Assembly (NCBI RefSeq): GCF_007641255.1
Contig: NZ_CP036259.1
Location: forward strand, 4,404,501-4,468,500
Length of the DNA: 64,000 nucleotides
From: Sporomusa termitida
GTDB lineage: Bacteria > Bacillota > Negativicutes > Sporomusales > Sporomusaceae
Direction of reading: 5' to 3'
The translations under genes were made by a program, and so were the position numbers. Under the pieces are notes generated by a model. It was not told the origin of the DNA. It ran no database searches and saw only the letters and a program-made list of their open reading frames with translations. Shown here piece after piece: positions 62,645 to 64,000 of the stretch; within the stretch, counting starts at the first letter, position 1; the number at the start of each line of letters is the position of its first letter.

Positions 62645-62947
62645 TTAAAGAATCTCAAACACCTTATTCAGACGGGTCAGTTCAAATAATTCCTTAACAA
62701 TGCCTTGAATGCCTTTAATGGCCACGCCACCACCGTTTTGCACAGCCCGCTTCTGTACAGCAACCAGCACACCTAAACCTGAACTGTCGATATAGTCAAC
62801 ATTCTGCATGGTGATAACAAAGCGCCTAAACCCCTGGTCAATATATTCAATTAACTTTGCTCTGATAGCCGTGGCCTCTTCCACATAAATACTGCCGGTA
62901 AGCGTGACCTGTACTTCGTTGTCCACCACTGAGAATTCCTGAAACAT
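62645..62947 (-). CDS. STAS domain anti-sigma factor antagonist-like protein
   Basis: 100 aa, a single STAS domain with the phosphorylatable serine in YIDSSGLGVLVAVQ (Ser55/56). Such proteins are switched by serine kinases/phosphatases and control sigma factors or signalling. Which partner it has is unknown; no anti-sigma kinase gene lies beside it, so it is not a spoIIA operon. I chose the ATG at 62947 with GGAGG 7 nt upstream. Confidence 0.9.
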   Translation of the reverse strand: MFQEFSVVDNEVQVTLTGSIYVEEATAIRAKLIEYIDQGFRRFVITMQNVDYIDSSGLGVLVAVQKRAVQNGGGVAIKGIQGIVKELFELTRLNKVFEIL

Positions 62948-63316
62948 GCTCATCCCTCCTCTCCCCAAAAATCACACTCGCTTTTGCTATTTATTATTAT
63001 AGCACTGATTTGCCGATTCGTTGATACATTAGCTGCCAACTATAAATAAAATAAAAAATTAAACCATTATAACTCTAGCAGGAATAAAGTAAGTCTATAA
63101 CGAATAATTCATATTGATAAAAATATTCACAAAACAGCGTATCATGACGATACCTGAAGTTCTGAAGAGCTAACTCATATTTTATCCAACTAAATACCGG
63201 TGAAATAAGGCTACGAAAGTCTCATCCCAGCAGCAGTGCCTGGGGTTTCTTGGTAGTCTTTTTTTGTTGGTAATAGTGACCTGGCAGTCATATAAATAGT
63301 TAGGAGTTGATTTAAC
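62948..63316 (+). promoter_or_regulatory. leader region of cbiM-type gene with attenuator-like hairpin
   Basis: The 369-nt gap ends in a branched hairpin. GGCTAC (63209-63214) pairs with GTAGTC (63253-63258, one G-T) around an inner CCCAG/CTGGG stem, and seven Ts follow at 63259-63265, about 52 nt before the gene start. This is terminator geometry inside a leader. Upstream is a small palindrome GTATC/GATAC near 63140-63155. I do not see cobalamin, NiCo or Moco riboswitch consensus blocks. Confidence 0.5.
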
Positions 63317-64000
63317 ATGCATATGGCAGACGCATTAATCTCCCCGGCAGTCGGCGGGGTCATGTGGGCAGCAACAGCCGGTTTGGCTGCTTATGCCGCA
63401 AAAAAAGTCCAAAGCGAGCTTGATGATCGCAAGGTTCCCTTAATGGGAGTACTGGGAGCTTTCGTATTTGCAGCGCAAATGATTAATTTTTCAATTCCGG
63501 GAACCGGTTCCAGCGGCCACTTGTGCGGGGGGCTCCTGCTGGCCATTTTGCTCGGGCCACAGGCTGCCGCCTTAACGATCGCGTCAATCTTAACAATTCA
63601 GTGCTTGTTTTTTGCCGATGGTGGTCTGCTGGCCCTTGGTGCCAATATCTTTAATATGGGTTTTGTCGCCTGCTTTATCGCCTACCCTTTGATCTACAAA
63701 CCATTAACGGCCAACAGCCCCTCACAGGGACGGATATTTTTTGCTTCCCTATTGGCAGCCGTCATTGGCCTGCAATTAGGTGCCTTCGGGGTTGTGCTGG
63801 CAACACTCTTCTCCGGAATTTCAGAGTTGCCCTTCTCGGCCTTCGTACTCCTCATGCAGCCTATCCACTTAGCAATCGGGTTAGTGGAAGGACTGATTAC
63901 AGCGGTTATTGTTTTATTTATTATGAAAGAATCACCGGAAATTCTGCAGAAAACGGCACTGGGACAGCCATTGGGCCCTATTCCCGTCAAAAATGTTTTT
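63317..64000 (+). CDS. cbiM: energy-coupling factor Co/Ni transporter permease CbiM/NikM (partial)
   Basis: Open to the window edge (228 codons). Starts MHMADALISPAVGGVMWAA; the Met-His N-terminus forms the metal site in CbiM/NikM S-components. Several membrane helices follow, with GTGSSGHLCGGLLLAILLGP and ADGGLLALGANIFNMGF. It imports Co2+ or Ni2+ with an ECF module presumably encoded to the right. Either metal makes sense here: CbiK and cobalamin use cobalt, the hydrogenase and LarA use nickel. GGAG lies 10 nt before the ATG. Confidence 0.93.
   Translation, partial: MHMADALISPAVGGVMWAATAGLAAYAAKKVQSELDDRKVPLMGVLGAFVFAAQMINFSIPGTGSSGHLCGGLLLAILLGPQAAALTIASILTIQCLFFADGGLLALGANIFNMGFVACFIAYPLIYKPLTANSPSQGRIFFASLLAAVIGLQLGAFGVVLATLFSGISELPFSAFVLLMQPIHLAIGLVEGLITAVIVLFIMKESPEILQKTALGQPLGPIPVKNVF

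Noticed and set aside
1-64000. CRISPR array or tRNA/rRNA genes
   Set aside because: No regularly spaced direct repeats with unique spacers; the only tandem repeat is the 13-nt unit at 14303-14345. No tRNA cloverleaf or rRNA sequence recognised.

Overview
The window looks like a chromosomal segment of a spore-forming, anaerobic, cobalamin- and haem-making bacterium of the Firmicutes, most likely Negativicutes/Sporomusaceae. This is an inference from gene content: CotF-like coat genes, a Tat-exported [NiFe] hydrogenase, the C5 haem/sirohaem pathway with a fused CobA-HemD, the anaerobic cobaltochelatase CbiK, FakA/DegV, LarA, and the WalJ-HtrA-RlmH gene order. Nothing in the sequence names the species. 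Most genes lie on the minus strand and many end in clear intrinsic terminators.

Layout: 1-2712 holds an ABC-2 exporter (permease cut by the window edge), cbiK and small ORFs. 3042-6494 holds murI, a PhnA-like zinc-ribbon protein, a secreted esterase-like protein, a GNAT acetyltransferase and a twice-frameshifted HIT gene. 6500-15500 is the accessory region. It carries two AraC/GyrI-type regulators flanked by two copies of a 160-bp MITE-like repeat, a candidate structured RNA unit with its own promoter and terminator, an S4 paralogue under a Fur-type operator, a racemase, and a REP-type tyrosine transposase (RAYT). The RAYT 3' end is interrupted by a 635-nt group II intron that has lost nearly all of its reverse transcriptase. 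A DUF2971 gene and further repeats follow.

15500-24341 holds rlmH-htrA-walJ, a phosphohexomutase, the hydrogenase large and small subunit genes, a peptidase MA protein, deoC and a Fur/PerR regulator. 24631-39367 holds two coat genes, c-di-GMP enzymes (a sensor diguanylate cyclase divergent from an HD-GYP protein, and a second cyclase), a MATE exporter, tex, a cyclodeaminase, fakA-degV and an FtsA-like ATPase with a long tail. 39571-46297 is a compact haem/sirohaem operon read right to left: precorrin-2 dehydrogenase, hemA, hemC, cobA-hemD, hemB, hemL. It supplies tetrapyrrole precursors to haem, sirohaem and (with cbiK elsewhere) cobalamin.

46436-64000 holds PBP2, an LCP ligase, a thiamine-binding protein, a GH18 lipoprotein, a sulfonate/nitrate-type ABC transporter followed by an aminotransferase, LarA, a dicarboxylate/glutamate symporter next to a GlnK/GlnL-like two-component pair in an operon with a Nudix hydrolase and ApbE, a STAS protein, and a cut-off CbiM-type Co/Ni transporter gene behind an attenuator-like leader. 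Nickel and cobalt recur in the window: hydrogenase, LarA, CbiK and CbiM.

The most unusual feature is the group II intron. It splits the inverted terminal sequence of the RAYT element exactly between codons. Its EBS1 matches the 5' exon, and splicing would rebuild a 30-nt sequence that is present intact, in inverted orientation, on the other side of the gene.
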